DNA of 64,000 bases from an uncultured Lachnospiraceae bacterium (GTDB taxonomy: Bacteria; Bacillota; Clostridia; Lachnospirales; Lachnospiraceae). This document shows positions 28,029 to 38,081 of the stretch, piece after piece. The notes beneath the pieces were generated by a model. It had not been told where the DNA came from and did not search any database. It was given only the letters and a program-made list of their open reading frames with translations. The stretch spans positions 62,001 to 126,000 of the forward strand of contig CALWPY010000006.1 in assembly GCA_944383545.1 (NCBI GenBank), read 5' to 3'. A program made the translations under genes and the position numbers. Numbering within the stretch: the stretch's first letter is position 1; each line of letters starts with the position of its first letter.

Positions 28029-29484
28029 CTTCTTCCTCCAATATTTCCCGTATCAAATCTCTTTCGTCCATATGATGTTTTACACCGTTTACTTCCTGAT
28101 AATCCTCATGTCCCTTTCCTGCAAGTACTATAATATCTCCTTCTTCGGCATTCATTATTGCATACCTTATTGCTTCCTTACGGTCACAGATTTCTATATA
28201 TTTTCCGCTTGTTTTCTTTATTCCTGTTTCAATGTCATCTATTATTTTCTGAGGGTCTTCAGTTCTCGGATTATCACTTGTTATTATTGTAAAATCCGAA
28301 AGTTCACCCGATACTTCTCCCATTGTAAATCTTCTGTCTTTTGAACGGTCTCCGCCACATCCGAAAAGCGTTACTATCCTTTCAGGCTCATATTCACGAA
28401 GGGCAAGTAAAATAGATTTCAGCGAAACATCATTATGAGCATAATCTATCAAAATCGTAAACTTATCGGATATAGGAATCATTTCAACTCTCCCTCTGAC
28501 CTTTATTTCCTCGAGAATTTTTCTTATCGAATCAAATGGTACTCCCATAAGGTCTGCAATGCATATTGCCGCAAGGGAATTATAAATACTGAAATCTCCC
28601 GGAAGTGCAACTGCAATATCTCCCGACAGCTCACCCGTAAGATGATATTTTATTCCCAAAACACCATCCTTTTTATATAACTTATGTCCTTCTGCCCTGT
28701 AATCCGCAGTTTCTTTTTTACCATAAGTAATTATTTTGCACTCCGAATTTTTCATCATAAATTCAGCGTTTTCGTCATCTATATTAAATATTCCCGTCTG
28801 ACATAATTTAAAAAGTTCAGACTTCCACATTCTGTACTCTTCATAAGACGAATGCTCATTTGGTCCTATATGGTCAGGAGAAAGATTTGTAAATATACCA
28901 TAATCAAAATCAACTCCTGCAACTCTGTCCATCATAAGTCCCTGTGAAGAGACTTCCATAACCACACTGTCCAAACCGTTATCCACCATATTTTTTAAGT
29001 ATCTGTGAAGCACTATCGATTCAGGAGTAGTATTTTTGGCAGGTATCTTTTCTTTTCCGTCCAGCACTTCGATTGTACCTATAAGTCCGGTCTTATGTCC
29101 TGACGAAATAAGCATTTCCCTTATCATATATGTGGTTGTAGTCTTTCCCTTTGTTCCGGTAATACCTATTACAGTCAGTTTCTTAGAAGGCTCTCCGTAA
29201 AATCTTGAGCTCATTACTCCCATTGCATATCTGGTATTTTTAACCATTACTACAGTAGTGTTTTCAGGCAGAGGAATTTCTTTTTCCACCACAAGAACAC
29301 AAGCTCCGCTTTCGGCAGCACCTTCCGCATACTTATGTCCGTCTGCCTTTGCTCCCGATATGCAGAAGAAAAGATATCCTTCACCCACTTCACGTGAATC
29401 ATTTGTAATATTCCTTATTTCTGTATCATCGCTGCCGCAAAGTAATGTATATTCAATACCATATATAAGCTCTTTTAATTTCAT
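27985..29484 (-). CDS. murE: UDP-MurNAc-tripeptide synthetase MurE, meso-diaminopimelate type
   Basis: Adds the third residue to the peptidoglycan stem peptide. Walker motif GTKGKTTTTYMI near 110, central ligase domain (LSPDHIGPNEHSS), and the C-terminal DNPRTEDP motif (about 405), which specifies meso-diaminopimelate. 499 residues. Its place between rpoZ and priA is unusual: coaBC is usual there, and murE usually lies in the division/wall cluster. The 3' end overlaps priA by 44 bases. Confidence 0.95.
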   Translation of the reverse strand: MKLKELIYGIEYTLLCGSDDTEIRNITNDSREVGEGYLFFCISGAKADGHKYAEGAAESGACVLVVEKEIPLPENTTVVMVKNTRYAMGVMSSRFYGEPSKKLTVIGITGTKGKTTTTYMIREMLISSGHKTGLIGTIEVLDGKEKIPAKNTTPESIVLHRYLKNMVDNGLDSVVMEVSSQGLMMDRVAGVDFDYGIFTNLSPDHIGPNEHSSYEEYRMWKSELFKLCQTGIFNIDDENAEFMMKNSECKIITYGKKETADYRAEGHKLYKKDGVLGIKYHLTGELSGDIAVALPGDFSIYNSLAAICIADLMGVPFDSIRKILEEIKVRGRVEMIPISDKFTILIDYAHNDVSLKSILLALREYEPERIVTLFGCGGDRSKDRRFTMGEVSGELSDFTIITSDNPRTEDPQKIIDDIETGIKKTSGKYIEICDRKEAIRYAIMNAEEGDIIVLAGKGHEDYQEVNGVKHHMDERDLIREILEEEDVTKICGYNNRYFA

Positions 29485-29548
29485 GGTTTGCCTCCTTAAA
29501 AAGTGAAACAGGCGGTCTGTATAGCCCGCCTACTCGTAAATAACTGTA

Positions 29549-29782
29549 TTACTCTTCATCTCCGACGATTTTTACTTTACCGCTATAAAGTTCATCAATG
29601 GCAATGGAAAGCGGTTTCTTTCCCTCCGCCTCAACAAGCGGCTCATCACCTGCGATTATCTGTCTTGCCCTCTTTGCAGTAGCAAGAACTATGGAATATC
29701 TGCTCTGTACCACAGGCTGTTCGCCCGGCTCCACATCGCTGTTTACTACTTCCATTAAGTCAGTATATGACGGATGTAACAT
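29549..29782 (-). CDS. rpoZ: RNA polymerase omega subunit
   Basis: Small RNA polymerase assembly subunit. 77 residues with SRYSIVLATAKRARQI, the conserved core helix, and KPLSIAIDELYSGKVKI at the end. It follows gmk by 26 bases, the standard gmk-rpoZ pair. Confidence 0.93.
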   Translation of the reverse strand: MLHPSYTDLMEVVNSDVEPGEQPVVQSRYSIVLATAKRARQIIAGDEPLVEAEGKKPLSIAIDELYSGKVKIVGDEE

Positions 29783-29808
29783 GATAATGCCTCCTTCCTT
29801 AATATCAC

Positions 29809-30426
29809 TTAAATTTCTGATAAATCTTTTTTTATTTTTTCAATAAACTGAGAATTATTTTCTCTCATGCATTTTTTGCTTAATATTATTGAATGAACAG
29901 TATGTACACATTCTTCAAGGTCATCATTGACTACTATATATTCATACTCATTAATGTCCTCTGCCTCTTCTGAGGCTCTCTTCAAGCGTTTTGCAATGAC
30001 ATCACTGCTCTCGGTGCCTCTTCCGTTTAGTCTTTCCATAAGTGTAGGTATATCCTTTGTAGTCACAAAGATAAGTATTGCATCCTTATACTGCGACTTT
30101 ATATTCATGGCACCCTGTACTTCTATTTCAAGAATGACATCATGTCCTTTTTCCATTTCATCTTCAACGAATTTTCTCGGAGTTCCGTAGAAATTATCCA
30201 CATATTGTGCCCACTCTATAAATCCGTTGTAGTCTATCATATTTCTAAAATCATTTACAGATTTAAAATAATACTCTCTTCCGTCCTGTTCACCCTCTCT
30301 GGGCTCTCTTGTAGTGGCAGATATTGACAGACTGTATCCGTATTCTTCTACAAGCCTTTTTACGACCGTGCCTTTTCCTGCTCCGGAAAAGCCCGAAATC
30401 ACTATAAGTGTTCCTTTTCTGTCCAT
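29809..30426 (-). CDS. gmk: Guanylate kinase
   Basis: Phosphorylates GMP to GDP. P-loop SGFSGAGKGT at the N terminus, GMP-binding SISATTREPREGEQDGREY, and EIEVQGAMNIK. About 205 residues. An in-frame GTG three codons upstream (30435) is possible; I prefer ATG at 30426 because AGGTG lies about 9 nt before it. Eleven to twenty bases from yicC. Confidence 0.96.
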   Translation of the reverse strand: MDRKGTLIVISGFSGAGKGTVVKRLVEEYGYSLSISATTREPREGEQDGREYYFKSVNDFRNMIDYNGFIEWAQYVDNFYGTPRKFVEDEMEKGHDVILEIEVQGAMNIKSQYKDAILIFVTTKDIPTLMERLNGRGTESSDVIAKRLKRASEEAEDINEYEYIVVNDDLEECVHTVHSIILSKKCMRENNSQFIEKIKKDLSEI

Positions 30427-30446
30427 GTAATACACACCTGCCTTAC

Positions 30447-31325
30447 TTATTCAATATTTTGTACCTGTTCTCTTACCTTTTCTATATCGGTCTTAAGGCC
30501 TATTCCCAAATCTGATACTGCAAGCGAATTTGATTTGGAAAGTATTGTATTTGCCTCCCTGTTCATTTCCTGAATGATAAAATCCAATTTTCTTCCTACG
30601 GCACCGCCTTCGGTTAAAATTTTCTTTGTACTTTCTATATGACTTCTGAGGCGTACAAGTTCTTCATCCACACATATTTTATCGGCATATATGGTAACCT
30701 CCTGGGCAATTCTTGATTCATCAATTTCTGTAGTTCCCAGAAGTTCTTCAATTTTTCCGGTAAGCTTGCATTTATATTCGGAAATAAGCTCCGGTGACAT
30801 TTTTTCTATCTCACTGACAGAAACAAGCATTCCGTCAAGCTTTAACAGAAGGTCTTTTTTCAGATTTTCACCTTCGGCTTCCCTGGCTTTGGCAAATGCT
30901 TCACCTGCCATATCCAATGCCCTTTCAATATAACTCCATATTTCTTCTTCATCTGCAGATTCTTCAACGAGAGTAAAGACCTCAGGGAATCTTGCAACTG
31001 CTACAGGATTAAGGCTTCCTTCCAGATTAAAGTCCTCACCCATTTCCCTTAAATATCTCACATATTCACCGGCGATATCCTTATTATACTTTACATTCAT
31101 GGCTCCCTTGCCATAGTCTTCATAAGTAATATAGACATCCACCTTGCCACGCTCAATATATTTCTTAAGGCAGCTTCTTATTCCTGCCTCAAGGGAAAAG
31201 AGTTTCTTCGGCATCTTTATATTCATATCACAATATCTGTGATTTACTGACTTTAATTCTACAGTAACTTTTCTTTCTTCTGTAATAATTTCGCTTCTTC
31301 CGAAGCCCGTCATGCTTCTAATCAA
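30447..31325 (-). CDS. yicC: YicC-family endoribonuclease
   Basis: Conserved bacterial RNase-like protein of the YicC family. It starts IRSMTGFGRSE, includes VELKSVNHRYCDMNIK, and ends with the conserved C-terminal GGAVGRKLDFIIQEMNREANT and KTDIEKVREQVQNIE. The frame is open to 31343, but TTG at 31325 has AGGTG 6 nt upstream and gives the standard N terminus, 292 residues. It heads the gmk-rpoZ run; remA (DUF370), common between yicC and gmk, is absent. Confidence 0.92.
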   Translation of the reverse strand: MIRSMTGFGRSEIITEERKVTVELKSVNHRYCDMNIKMPKKLFSLEAGIRSCLKKYIERGKVDVYITYEDYGKGAMNVKYNKDIAGEYVRYLREMGEDFNLEGSLNPVAVARFPEVFTLVEESADEEEIWSYIERALDMAGEAFAKAREAEGENLKKDLLLKLDGMLVSVSEIEKMSPELISEYKCKLTGKIEELLGTTEIDESRIAQEVTIYADKICVDEELVRLRSHIESTKKILTEGGAVGRKLDFIIQEMNREANTILSKSNSLAVSDLGIGLKTDIEKVREQVQNIE

Positions 31326-31395
31326 GGTATTCACCTGCTTCATTTGTTATATTAATGCAACCATTTACCATAATACAATAACAGTCCTCAATATG

Positions 31396-33153
31396 TCAAT
31401 TAATTTCCTTAATTCCATGAATGTCCGGCTCAGCCACCATTGAATAATTTGTATGGTAAATTACAAATCCAGGTTTTTTCCCCGGCGGCTTTTTCAGGTT
31501 TTTCTTTTCGGTATAATCAATCTCAACCTTTGGATTTTTTCTCCCTGATGAGTAATATGCCGCAAGTCTTGCCGCCTCCTCATAGGTCGTGTCAGGAAGC
31601 TCCGCTTTTCCCTCAGTCTTTACTATCACATGAGAGCCGGGAATTTTTTTTGCATGAAACCACATATCATTTCCGTTAGCCAGTTTAAATGAAATCTCCT
31701 CATTCTGAAGATTATTTTTTCCCACATAGATATGAAATCCGTCTGAAGATATATAATGCAAAGGTCTGCTCTTTGCCGTATTTTTAGCTCCCTTCTTATT
31801 TTTCCCGTATAGATTTTTTGACTTTATATAACCCGACACAACAAGCTCTTCTTTAATATCCGTAAGGTCATTTTCTGACAAGGCAATTTCCAGAGAATTC
31901 TGTACGGAAAGCAGGTAGTCAAGCTCTTCTTTTGTCTCCTTTATAAGCTCTGAAAGCGCTTCATAAGTCCTTTTTAACTTATTATATCTTGCAAAATATC
32001 TTTTACTGTTTTCTCCTGCCGACATGGTATCATCCAAGGGAATTGTAATTTCCTTATCATCATAATAATTTATACAGGTCAGGCTCTTTTCTCCGGGCTT
32101 TACATCATAACCGTATACATTTAAAAGCTCTCCGTAAAGCTTATATTTGTCTCTTTTTTCCGTGGTTTTAAGCTGTGCAGCCTGAAGGTCATATTTTTTT
32201 GCAGTTCTCTCCACCAGATTTGCCACAATTTTCCTCAAATCCGCAGAGCGTTGTCTGATACGCAAAAATACATTTTTTTTGCTGTAATATTCATACAGTG
32301 TCTTTGAGATACTGTCAAAGGTTTTAATTTCCATGTCACCGTACATGGTAAGCTCTATTGCAGCAAATTCCTCAGGCTTATATCCGTTATATGCAATACA
32401 CGGAAGGAATTTTTCTTCTTTAATAAGTTCTGTAATATCCGTAAATACAGCGTAAAGTCTTTCCCTGTCTTCTTCATTCAGAGAATCAGTAGATACCGCG
32501 CCGTCTATTCCCGCACGGTAAGAGACTTCCCCTGCCATAACAGGCGAAAATCCATTCACCGAAGTATAAATTGCCTTTGTAACAGCCAGAGGTTTTTTCA
32601 TGATAACTTCCATAAAATAATCCCTGTCCACTAAATAAGGACTTACTTTATCCTTTGACGGAGGATATTCATACTGTCTTCCCGGAAGCACTTCTCTTAC
32701 AGAACTTATCTGATAAGATATATGCTTTATGCTGTCTATTATCATGTTATTTTCATCAGTAAATATTATATTACTGTGTTTACCCATAATTTCTGTTATG
32801 AGCTTTTTTCTGCAGAGGTCGCCCATTTCATCCAGATGTTCTATCTCTATTTCCACAATACGCTCAAAATCAGGCTGTGATATATTTACGATTTTTCCAT
32901 TTCCTATATGCTTTCTGAGAAGCATGCAGAAATTAGGAGCTGTTGCGGGATTTTCCTTTGCCGTTTCTGTAATATATACGAGGGGAAGCCCTGCATCTGC
33001 AGATATAAGGAGTCTTATATTGTCCTTATTATTTTTAATTATAAGGCAGAGCTCATCCGTCTCAGGCTGATGAATCTTATATATTCTTCCGCCCAGTATT
33101 TTATTTTTAAGCTCGCTTACAACCGCGGCTATGGTAACTCCGTCAAATGCCAT
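31396..33153 (-). CDS. rqcH: Rqc2 homolog RqcH (NFACT, fibronectin-binding-like)
   Basis: Binds split 50S subunits carrying stalled chains and directs alanine tailing for degradation. It opens MAFDGVTIAAVVSEL (NFACT-N), has GGRIYKIHQP, a long coiled coil (about 330-430) and the NFACT-R domain with MWFHAKKIPGSHVIVK near the C terminus. 585 residues. GAGAGG precedes the ATG at 33153; the 20-codon upstream extension (to 33213) is not needed. Older annotations call this family fibronectin-binding. Confidence 0.93.
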   Translation of the reverse strand: MAFDGVTIAAVVSELKNKILGGRIYKIHQPETDELCLIIKNNKDNIRLLISADAGLPLVYITETAKENPATAPNFCMLLRKHIGNGKIVNISQPDFERIVEIEIEHLDEMGDLCRKKLITEIMGKHSNIIFTDENNMIIDSIKHISYQISSVREVLPGRQYEYPPSKDKVSPYLVDRDYFMEVIMKKPLAVTKAIYTSVNGFSPVMAGEVSYRAGIDGAVSTDSLNEEDRERLYAVFTDITELIKEEKFLPCIAYNGYKPEEFAAIELTMYGDMEIKTFDSISKTLYEYYSKKNVFLRIRQRSADLRKIVANLVERTAKKYDLQAAQLKTTEKRDKYKLYGELLNVYGYDVKPGEKSLTCINYYDDKEITIPLDDTMSAGENSKRYFARYNKLKRTYEALSELIKETKEELDYLLSVQNSLEIALSENDLTDIKEELVVSGYIKSKNLYGKNKKGAKNTAKSRPLHYISSDGFHIYVGKNNLQNEEISFKLANGNDMWFHAKKIPGSHVIVKTEGKAELPDTTYEEAARLAAYYSSGRKNPKVEIDYTEKKNLKKPPGKKPGFVIYHTNYSMVAEPDIHGIKEIN

Positions 33154-33189
33154 AACAAACCTCTCTTTAAAACGATTACTTAAAGAAGA

Positions 33190-33214
33190 ATTGCGAAACT
33201 TAAAGCTCCGCAAT
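33190..33214. repeat. Small hairpin between glgA and rqcH
   Basis: ATTGCG at 33190-33195 pairs with CGCAAT at 33209-33214. On the minus strand a short T-rich stretch follows, so it may be a weak terminator of glgA or a leader element of rqcH. It does not match the two-hairpin repeat family. Confidence 0.35.
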
Positions 33215-33250
33215 CCAAAATTACATAATAAATTTTATACCTGCATAATT

Positions 33251-34687
33251 CTAAATCTGCCTGTACAGGTCTTCATAAATCTTGGCAGAATTATCCCAGC
33301 TATAGTTTTGCTGCATAGCCCTGTACTGAATTCCGTACCATTCCTCCCTGCGGTCAAAATAAATCTGCTTGGAGTAGTTTATTATTTTAAGAAGCTCAAA
33401 TGCATCATAATTTGAGAATGAAAATCCCGTACCGGTGCTGTCATATTCATTATAAGGAACAACCGTATCCTTAAGTCCTCCTGTTTCTCTTACAATAGGC
33501 ACTGAGCCATATCTTAAAGCCATAAGCTGTGTAAGTCCGCAAGGCTCAAATCTTGAAGGAACAAGTATGGAATCGCATGCTGCATACATTTTATGTGAAA
33601 GTTCATCACTGAAATATATGTTTGCAGATAACTTTGCAGGATGAATTCCCTGATAGAATCTGAACATATCTTCATACCTTCTGTCTCCTGTACCCAGTAC
33701 AACAAACTGTGTTCCGTCAGTGCATATATCATTCATAATCCTGTCTACAAGGTCCAGCCCCTTCTGGTCCGTAAGCCTTGAGATAATTCCTATCATATAT
33801 GCATTTTCATCTACCGGAAGTCCCAGTTCCTTCTGGAGCGCGGTTTTATTCTTATGTTTTTCCATTCTGAAATTATTCAGATCATAATTGGCAAATATCT
33901 TATTGTCCGTTGCCGGATTATAGATGTCATAATCTATTCCGTTTACTATGCCCCAGAGAGACTGCCATCTCGCACTTAAAAGTCCTTCTAAACCTTCTCC
34001 ATAATAAGGAGTCTGAATTTCTCTTGCATAAGTATTTGATACCGTGGTTATCTTATCGGCATAGACCAGTCCGCCCTTAAGCATGCTCGCATCCTTATTA
34101 ATTTCCAGCTTGTCAGGAGTAAACACATAGCTTGGAAGTCCTGTATATTCCTGAATTGTCTTTATGTCCCACCTGCCCTGAAACTGCAGATTATGAATGG
34201 TCATAATTGACTTCATATCCCTGTAAAACGGATTTTCGGCAAAAAGCGTTTTAAGATATACAGGCACCATACCTGCCTGCCAGTCATGACAATGTAATAT
34301 ATCAGGCTTAAAACCTATACTTGGAAGTATGGAGAGTGCCGCTTTGCAAAAAAAGCAGAACTTTTCAATATCCCACTTTACGTCTCCATAAATGTTAAAT
34401 CCGTTAAAATAATACTCATTATCTATAAAATAAACCGGTACACCTTCATATTCAAGATACATAACACCGACATACTGCTGCTTCCATCCTATATCCATAT
34501 GGAAATGTGTAATATATCTCATTTTATTTTTATATTTTGCCGGAAGGCACATATAATTAGGAATAATTATCCTTACATCATATTCCCTTTTATTAAACTT
34601 TTTAGGCAGAGTTCCTACAACGTCAGCCAGACCTCCTGTTTTTATAAAAGGAACACATTCCGAAGCGATGTATGCTATTTTCTTCAT
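33251..34687 (-). CDS. glgA: Glycogen/starch synthase (ADP-glucose type)
   Basis: GT5 glycosyltransferase extending alpha-1,4-glucan. The N-terminal substrate loop KTGGLADVVGTLPK near residue 17, GRWDIKTIQEY, SRLTDQKGLDL, and the C-terminal catalytic FEPCGLTQL are present. 478 residues. No glgB, glgC or glgP lies nearby, so it is detached from a glycogen operon. Confidence 0.94.
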   Translation of the reverse strand: MKKIAYIASECVPFIKTGGLADVVGTLPKKFNKREYDVRIIIPNYMCLPAKYKNKMRYITHFHMDIGWKQQYVGVMYLEYEGVPVYFIDNEYYFNGFNIYGDVKWDIEKFCFFCKAALSILPSIGFKPDILHCHDWQAGMVPVYLKTLFAENPFYRDMKSIMTIHNLQFQGRWDIKTIQEYTGLPSYVFTPDKLEINKDASMLKGGLVYADKITTVSNTYAREIQTPYYGEGLEGLLSARWQSLWGIVNGIDYDIYNPATDNKIFANYDLNNFRMEKHKNKTALQKELGLPVDENAYMIGIISRLTDQKGLDLVDRIMNDICTDGTQFVVLGTGDRRYEDMFRFYQGIHPAKLSANIYFSDELSHKMYAACDSILVPSRFEPCGLTQLMALRYGSVPIVRETGGLKDTVVPYNEYDSTGTGFSFSNYDAFELLKIINYSKQIYFDRREEWYGIQYRAMQQNYSWDNSAKIYEDLYRQI

Positions 34688-34768
34688 ATAATTTCCTCCT
34701 GTTGTGATTAATCCTGAAATGCTTAACCACCTATATACCTGTTATTTTACCACAGTTACTATCTAATT

Positions 34769-36112
34769 TCAATGAAAACCCTCCCACTTATTGCCTCTGT
34801 ATCTGAGAGTGAAAAAGATACCTCTTACCACCCAGTCCAAAAACATTGCAAGCCATACACCGAGGACGCCAAAACCAAAAAACTCAGCCAGAAGGTATCC
34901 GGCACCTATACGTACTATCCACATGGAGCACATTCCCACAATCATTGTAAAATTCACATCATTTGCCGCTCTTAATGCATTTGGAAGTGTAAATGAAAAC
35001 GGCCATATAAATATTGCAAGCAATCCGTGAAGGGTAAGTATCTCCTGCGCAATAGCTTTTGTCTCCGAAGTAAGATTAAATATATCAAGTATTACAGGCA
35101 GTGCAACAGTTATTATAATATTTAGAATAAACATGGAACAAATAGCATATTTCATGAGTTTTCTAACATAATATCTTGCCTGCTCACAATCTCCTTTTCC
35201 TACACATCTGCTTACAACCGTAACCATTGCAAGTCCGATTGCCATGCCCGGAAGGACTTCAAAACCTGCTACTGTATTACTTATGGCATTTGCGGTAATT
35301 GAAGCCGTACCAAAAGTCGATACAAGGCTTAAAAGAAGTATCTTTCCCAACTGGAACATACTGTTTTCCACACCGTTAGGTATTCCGATGTGAAGAATCT
35401 TTTTAGTCATGCCCCAGTCAAATCTTACTTTGAAAATATTTTTTACATGTATATCCAGTCTTTCATTTCTAAGCAGAATAAGTATTGTGACAGCCGCAAA
35501 TATTCTGGACAAAAGTGTTGGTATTGCCGCCCCTGCAACTCCCATCTTAAAACCAAATATAAGCACTGCATTTCCCGATATATTAATGAAATTCATGGCA
35601 AGAGAAATAATCATTGTTATTTTTGAATTTCCCATAGTACGGAAAAGTGCCGCACAGCAGTTATATACTGCTATAAACGGTATGGATAAATTAACAATCA
35701 TAAGATATGTATCCGCATTATGCATTACTTCAGGAGTTATTTTTCCAAAAAGAACATGCAGTATAAACCACCTGCCTGCATACATCAGAATCATAACAAG
35801 GCACGCAGAAAGAGTCCCGAAAAATATGAGCTGTTCTCCTGATTTCACGGCAGCTTTTTTATCTCCGCAGCCAAGACTTTGACCTGCTACAACTGCACCT
35901 CCCGTTGCAAGCGCCGCAAATATGTTTATAATCAGCACATTTATTGTATCTACGAGTGATACTCCTGATACAGCATCTTCTCCTACCGTAGAAACCATAA
36001 GAGTATCAGCCATTCCCATAAATGTCGTCAAAAACTGTTCAGCTATAAGCGGAAGAATAAGTCTCTTAAGACCTTTATTATCAAATAGCCTTTCTTCATT
36101 TGTTTCGCTCAT
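34769..36112 (-). CDS. MATE-family multidrug/cation efflux transporter
   Basis: A 447-residue membrane protein with 12 predicted helices in two related halves, the MATE layout: PLIAEQFLTTFMGMADTLMVS near the start, ATGGAVVAGQSLG, FRTMGNSKI, then repeated features in the second half (IGIPNGVENSMFQLG). Expels drugs or metabolites using a Na+ or H+ gradient; the substrate is unknown. ATG at 36112 has AAAGGA 8 nt upstream; the frame extends to 36163 without a ribosome site. Confidence 0.9.
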   Translation of the reverse strand: MSETNEERLFDNKGLKRLILPLIAEQFLTTFMGMADTLMVSTVGEDAVSGVSLVDTINVLIINIFAALATGGAVVAGQSLGCGDKKAAVKSGEQLIFFGTLSACLVMILMYAGRWFILHVLFGKITPEVMHNADTYLMIVNLSIPFIAVYNCCAALFRTMGNSKITMIISLAMNFINISGNAVLIFGFKMGVAGAAIPTLLSRIFAAVTILILLRNERLDIHVKNIFKVRFDWGMTKKILHIGIPNGVENSMFQLGKILLLSLVSTFGTASITANAISNTVAGFEVLPGMAIGLAMVTVVSRCVGKGDCEQARYYVRKLMKYAICSMFILNIIITVALPVILDIFNLTSETKAIAQEILTLHGLLAIFIWPFSFTLPNALRAANDVNFTMIVGMCSMWIVRIGAGYLLAEFFGFGVLGVWLAMFLDWVVRGIFFTLRYRGNKWEGFH

Positions 36113-36196
36113 TTTAATAGTCCTTTCTTTACCAATACGAAGTGAGAGGCAGTAAAGTATCATCTAATCATGATTCCGTACCACCTCTCACTTATT

Positions 36197-36826
36197 TTAT
36201 AAATCTTCCTCAAACCTGATTTTTTTATAAGCCTTTATCTCATCCACACATTTTTCTATTCCAAGCTTTGAGCTGTTTAAGCATAAATCATAATTCCTTC
36301 CGTCAGTCCATTCCCTGCCGGTATAGTATTTATAATATGCCGCTCTTCTTTTATCTATTTTATTTATGTATCTTTCCAGCTCTTTAGGAGGCATGCTGTG
36401 TACATTTGCCGCACGCATCATTCTAAAATCCATAGGAGCATGTACAAATACGCTGAGTACGTTGTCATAATCTTTAAGCACATAGTCAGCACAACGCCCT
36501 ATTATTATACAGGACTCGGTTTCTGCAAGCTCTCTGATTATTTTTGCCTGATAATTAAAGAGATTCTGCATGGAAACAAAATCGTCGCTTTCAGGAGGTA
36601 TCACAGAGCCGTCATATACCTTTTTTGCCGCCTTAAATAAAGATGTCTGGCTGAGTTTTTCATCAGCACTTGCAAAAAGCTTTTCGTTTATTCCGCTTTC
36701 ATCTGAAGCAATTCTTAAAAGCTCCCTGTCATAATAGTTTATACCCAATTCTTCAGCAAGAATCTTTCCGACAGTTCTTCCACCGCTGCCGTACTGTCTG
36801 GCTATTGTAATTACATAGTTATTCAT
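36197..36826 (-). CDS. Cytidylate-kinase-like family protein
   Basis: P-loop nucleotide kinase fold of the cytidylate kinase-like family: ITIARQYGSGGRTVGKILAEEL contains the P-loop near residue 15, then YDRELL, and VHAPMDFRM in the middle. About 209 residues. This family is widespread in gut clostridia, usually besides a canonical Cmk; the substrate is not known. Start between ATG 36832 and 36826 is ambiguous; GGGGG is 8 nt from the latter. Confidence 0.8.
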   Translation of the reverse strand: MNNYVITIARQYGSGGRTVGKILAEELGINYYDRELLRIASDESGINEKLFASADEKLSQTSLFKAAKKVYDGSVIPPESDDFVSMQNLFNYQAKIIRELAETESCIIIGRCADYVLKDYDNVLSVFVHAPMDFRMMRAANVHSMPPKELERYINKIDKRRAAYYKYYTGREWTDGRNYDLCLNSSKLGIEKCVDEIKAYKKIRFEEDL

Positions 36827-36856
36827 TTGCATCGCCCCCTTGCATGTTTCAGGTTT

Positions 36857-36885
36857 TTCACCAATTTGCAGGACAAATTGATGAA
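36857..36885 (-). repeat. Half copy (B) of the hairpin repeat family
   Basis: TTCACCAATTTG (36857-36868) pairs with CAAATTGATGAA (36874-36885) around CAGGA. It is nearly identical to hairpin 1 of copy A, including the same single off-pair. Hairpin 2 is absent because yebC begins at once. Confidence 0.6.
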
Positions 36886-36894
36886 TTTCTCTGA

Positions 36895-37626
36895 CTACTC
36901 CTCTTCGTAGTTTGTATACACCGCCTGTACATCATCATCTTCATTAAGTAAATCAAGAATTTTATTTATCTTCTTGATATCTTCTTCAGATGTAAGCTTC
37001 ACATAGTTCTGAGGAATCATTGTAACCTCTGCCGAAGCCATAGGAATATCCTGCTTTTCTAAAGCTTCTCTTACTTCTGAAAAATTATCAGGAGCTGTAA
37101 TAATTTCATAGCTGTCCTCTTCTTCTGCAAAGTCTTCAGCGCCTGCATCAAGTGCCGCCATCATAAGGTCGTCGGCATCCATACTGCATTCTTCCTTGTC
37201 AATTATTATCTGACCCTTTTTATCAAACATATAGGATACACAACCTGTTGTTCCTACATTTCCGCCACCCTTTGTAAAAGCATTTCTTACATTTGAAGCC
37301 GTTCTGTTTTTGTTGTCTGTAAGAGTATCAACAATTATTGCAGTTCCGCCCGGGCCATAGCCTTCATATGTATTATAAACATAATCTACTGAGTTTGCAT
37401 CACCTGCCGCCCTTTTAATACCTCTTTCAATCGTATCATTTGGCATGTTATTTGCTTTTGCCTTTGAAATAACGTCTCTGAGCTTGCTGTTATTATTCGG
37501 GTCCGGTCCGCCTTCTTTAACTGCAACTGCTATTTCTCTTCCGATTACCGTAAATATCTTTCCCTTTGCGGCATCGTTTTTTTCCTTCTTATGTTTGATG
37601 TTTGCAAATTTTGAATGTCCTGACAT
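36895..37626 (-). CDS. yebC: YebC/PmpR-family protein
   Basis: Conserved TACO1/YebC family protein, linked to transcription control or to translation of difficult motifs such as polyproline. Starts [24 protein letters not shown], with [25 protein letters not shown] and MIPQNYVKL near the end. 243 residues, full length. Repeat copies lie on both sides of the gene. Confidence 0.95.
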   Translation of the reverse strand: MSGHSKFANIKHKKEKNDAAKGKIFTVIGREIAVAVKEGGPDPNNNSKLRDVISKAKANNMPNDTIERGIKRAAGDANSVDYVYNTYEGYGPGGTAIIVDTLTDNKNRTASNVRNAFTKGGGNVGTTGCVSYMFDKKGQIIIDKEECSMDADDLMMAALDAGAEDFAEEEDSYEIITAPDNFSEVREALEKQDIPMASAEVTMIPQNYVKLTSEEDIKKINKILDLLNEDDDVQAVYTNYEEE

Positions 37627-37660
37627 TTTATTAGCTCCTTTATCCTGTATTGTAATTATT

Positions 37661-37743
37661 TGTTATCACCAATCCGAAGGATTGATGATGCACGCACAGC
37701 GCTATCGCGGAGCGATTTAAATGTGCTGTGCACATTATGTTAT
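37661..37743 (+). repeat. Two-hairpin repeat, copy C, flanked by TGTTAT direct repeats
   Basis: Hairpin 1: CACCAATCC (37667-37675) with GGATTGATG (37679-37687). Hairpin 2: outer GCACAGC (37694-37700) with GCTGTGC (37725-37731), inner ATCGC (37704-37708) with GCGAT (37712-37716). TGTTAT occurs at 37661-37666 and 37738-37743. The right flank overlaps the mazF stop codon. Confidence 0.65.
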
Positions 37744-38081
37744 AACTCAAGGCTTATTTTAAGTGCTTCATTAACCTTTTTCATTATATCATTATCTATA
37801 TGACACACCTTTTCTTTAAGCCTTTGTTTGTCAATAGTACGTATCTGCTCTAATAGTATAACAGAATCCTTGGCAATATCGCAATACCTTGAATCAAGTT
37901 CTATATGTGTGGGAAGCTTTGCTTTATTCATTTTACTTGTTATCGCCGCACATATAACCGTGGAGCTGTGTCTGTTGCCTGCTTCATTCTGTACTATGAG
38001 CACCGGCCTTACGCCGCCCTGTTCCGAGCCGACTACCGGCCTTAAATCGGCATAATATATATCACCGCGTCTTATTATCAA
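37740..38081 (-). CDS. mazF: MazF/NdoA-type mRNA interferase (PemK family)
   Basis: Toxin-type endoribonuclease cutting mRNA at short motifs. 113 residues, close to Bacillus Ndo[29 protein letters not shown] (catalytic Arg), ICAAITSK (catalytic Thr region), LPTHIEL and [13 protein letters not shown]. Follows alr, as in Bacillus, but the small antitoxin gene usually found between them is absent: the 123-base gap has no suitable ORF. The antitoxin may be encoded elsewhere. Confidence 0.93.
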   Translation of the reverse strand: MIIRRGDIYYADLRPVVGSEQGGVRPVLIVQNEAGNRHSSTVICAAITSKMNKAKLPTHIELDSRYCDIAKDSVILLEQIRTIDKQRLKEKVCHIDNDIMKKVNEALKISLEL

